NCBI GenBank assembly: GCA_025359445.1
Contig: JANYGB010000025.1
Coordinates: 1-64,000 of the forward strand
Source of the DNA: Sphingomonadaceae bacterium
GTDB lineage: Bacteria > Pseudomonadota > Alphaproteobacteria > Sphingomonadales > Sphingomonadaceae
Reading direction: 5' to 3'
Length of the DNA: 64,000 nt
In this document: one piece after another, positions 62,493 through 64,000 of the stretch
How positions within the stretch are numbered: position 1 is the stretch's first letter
How the letters are laid out: every line of letters begins with the position of its first letter
Notes under the pieces: generated by a model
Database searches by the model: none
The model's input: the letters and a program-made list of their open reading frames with translations, nothing else
Told to the model about the DNA's origin: nothing
Program-made: the position numbers and the translations under genes

Positions 62493-64000
62493 ATGCCCCA
62501 GCATCCCGGCTCTGCCGATTCTTCGCGCCTCAAGGCGGTGCTCGGCCCGACCAACACGGGCAAGACTCACCTCGCGATCGAGCGATTGTGCGCGCATTCA
62601 TCGGGCGCAATCGGCTTCCCCCTGCGCTTGTTGGCGCGCGAAGTGTATGACAAAGTCTGCGCGATCAAGGGCCCAAGCCAAGTGGCGTTGATCACTGGCG
62701 AGGAAAAGATCGAACCCAAGGACGCGCGCTATCTGCTGTGCACGGTAGAAGCTATGCCGGTCAGCGCAGACCTTGCCTTCGTCGCGCTCGACGAGGCGCA
62801 GCTGGCTGCCGACCGCGAACGCGGGCACATTTTCACCGACCGGCTGCTCCACGCACGCGGCCGCGAGGAAACGATGCTGCTGGGCTCGGCGACGCTCCAA
62901 CCACTGGTCAAGGAGCTGCTCCCACACGCCGAGGTTGTCTCGCGCCCGCGGTTTTCCACGCTGTCTCACAGCGGCGCGCGCAAGCTGTCGCGCATACCGC
63001 CGCGCAGTGCGATCGTCGCGTTCTCAGCCGAACAAGTTTATGCGGTGGCCGAAATGCTCCGGCGGTTTCGCGGCGGAGCAGCGGTGGTGATGGGCGCTTT
63101 ATCGCCCGAGACACGCAATCGACAGGTAGCATTGTACCAGTCGGGCGAAGTCGATTATCTGGTAGCGACCGATGCGATCGGGATGGGGCTTAACCTCGAT
63201 ATCGATCATGTCGCGTTTGCCGGACTGTCAAAGTTCGACGGTCAACGCCAGCGCCGGCTCACTACCGCCGAAATGGCGCAAATCGCCGGGCGCGCCGGAC
63301 GCCATCAGCGCGACGGGACCTTTGGTACGCTTGCCGGAAGTGGCAGCCACGATGCCGAATTCACCCCCGAAGAAGTTTACGCGATCGAGGAACACCGTTT
63401 CCCGCCGCTGACCAAGCTGTTCTGGCGTGAGCCCGAACCGGACTGCGGTTCGATTGCGGACCTGCTGGCCGATTTGTCCTGTCCACCCGAACGGCCCGAG
63501 CTGGCTCCCGCACCCGAGGCCATCGACTTGGCAGTACTGCGCCGCCTGGCCGAGGACGCAGATCTGCTGGCGGGTGTACGCGGGCCAGCGCAGGTGGCGC
63601 GGCTGTGGGACGTGTGCCGTCTGCCCGATTTTCGCCAGCACGGGGCCGAGGTCCACGCGCGGTTTGTGATGCGGCTGTGGCAAGATTTGCGCGGCGGGAT
63701 GCTTGGCGGTGATTATGTAGCGCAAGCCATCGCGCACCTCGATAATCCGGCGGGCGACATCGACACGTTGCAGATGCGGATCGCGGCAATCCGGAGTTGG
63801 TCCTATATTGCGCAGCGGCCCGACTGGGTGCTGGCCCGCGACGAGATGGCAGCGCGGGCCCGCGCCGCCGAGGCGCGGTTGTCCGATGCCTTGCACGCGC
63901 GGTTGACCGAGCGGTTCGTCAATCGGCGCACGTCGGTGCTGATGAAAAAGGTCGGCATCGATGCCGCGCTGCTTCCGGTCACGCTTGCGGGCGACGAAGT
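62493..64000 (+). CDS. Suv3-like DEAD/DEAH-type helicase, partial (runs off the window)
   Basis: 502 codons are visible without a stop. Superfamily 2 helicase of the Suv3/MgpS type: Walker A VLGPTNTGKTHLAIER (about 15-30), LITGEEKIEPKDARYLLCTV in part, Walker B-like VALDEAQLAADRERGHIF in part, LLGSATL, VATDAIGMGLNLDIDHVAF in part and QIAGRAGRH. I chose the ATG at 62493 because conserved sequence begins about 12 residues later; an in-frame ATG at 62403 would add 30 residues. Alphaproteobacterial members usually exceed 800 residues, so about 40 percent is missing. Confidence 0.9.
   Translation, partial: MPQHPGSADSSRLKAVLGPTNTGKTHLAIERLCAHSSGAIGFPLRLLAREVYDKVCAIKGPSQVALITGEEKIEPKDARYLLCTVEAMPVSADLAFVALDEAQLAADRERGHIFTDRLLHARGREETMLLGSATLQPLVKELLPHAEVVSRPRFSTLSHSGARKLSRIPPRSAIVAFSAEQVYAVAEMLRRFRGGAAVVMGALSPETRNRQVALYQSGEVDYLVATDAIGMGLNLDIDHVAFAGLSKFDGQRQRRLTTAEMAQIAGRAGRHQRDGTFGTLAGSGSHDAEFTPEEVYAIEEHRFPPLTKLFWREPEPDCGSIADLLADLSCPPERPELAPAPEAIDLAVLRRLAEDADLLAGVRGPAQVARLWDVCRLPDFRQHGAEVHARFVMRLWQDLRGGMLGGDYVAQAIAHLDNPAGDIDTLQMRIAAIRSWSYIAQRPDWVLARDEMAARARAAEARLSDALHARLTERFVNRRTSVLMKKVGIDAALLPVTLAGDE

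Overview
The window looks like a stretch of chromosome from an alphaproteobacterium of the order Sphingomonadales, most like the Erythrobacter / Altererythrobacter / Novosphingobium group. The evidence is high GC content, strong G/C preference at third codon positions, SciP (DUF1153) and TrcR (DUF1013) cell-cycle regulators, DUF3035, DUF1192 and DUF445 genes, a sucC-etfB-etfA cluster, and several dispersed palindromic repeats of the kind common in this order. Nearly everything is core genome. The only clear mobile DNA is at the left edge.

Layout. 1-1380 holds a fragment of an IS30-type transposase fused in frame to a large serine recombinase that has lost its catalytic domain; a tRNA-Thr(GGT) follows on the minus strand. 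1785-12177 is a long rightward cluster: a small basic protein, gpmA, purE, purK, folA, an M19 dipeptidase, ribF, a glycerophosphodiester phosphodiesterase, ileS, lspA and a DUF3035 lipoprotein, ending at a clear terminator. 12396-15605 has a CNNM/CBS protein, an OmpA-type lipoprotein and an inositol-phosphatase family gene. 15730-18768 encodes sucC and both electron-transfer flavoprotein subunits. 19727-26213 is a leftward set: GNAT, DUF445, and an RND efflux permease with its membrane-fusion protein. 26352-27151 holds a candidate 52-residue ORF and the sciP pair.

27302-33843 combines mnmA with GDP-mannose and GDP-fucose synthesis (mannose-6-phosphate isomerase, mannose-1-phosphate guanylyltransferase, gmd, fcl) around a lipoprotein serine hydrolase. 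33974-39024 has a CDF transporter, pdxH, a DnaJ-type co-chaperone, YihY, fabI and an exported protein. 39106-45589 is one leftward run: proA, nadD, rsfS, rlmH, an EnvC-like factor, a C-terminal processing protease, dsbB and coq7. 45697-48966 has an M23 endopeptidase overlapping a bactofilin gene, then a fatty-acyl-CoA ligase. 49017-51293 has trcR divergent from two tandem lipoproteins of unknown role. 51290-55797 has a quinone oxidoreductase, DUF1192, clpA and a DUF1275 membrane protein. 55794-62314 is leftward: gamma carbonic anhydrase, a fused membrane/spermidine-synthase-like protein, two tandem GNATs, hemB and an M23 peptidase. A Suv3-like helicase runs off the right end.

Gene packing is tight. 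Many same-strand neighbours overlap by 4 nt (ATGA, GTGA or CTGA) or 1 nt (TGATG), and four convergent pairs overlap tail to tail by exactly 4 nt. I saw no CRISPR array, rRNA operon, prophage or recognisable defence island, and no convincing undescribed multi-gene system. The best leads are the palindromic element inserted in frame in ileS, the IS30/recombinase chimera, the small ORF with an ideal Shine-Dalgarno at 26352, the gene coupled to sciP, and the tandem lipoproteins next to trcR. All family assignments come from reading sequence motifs; no database search was run.
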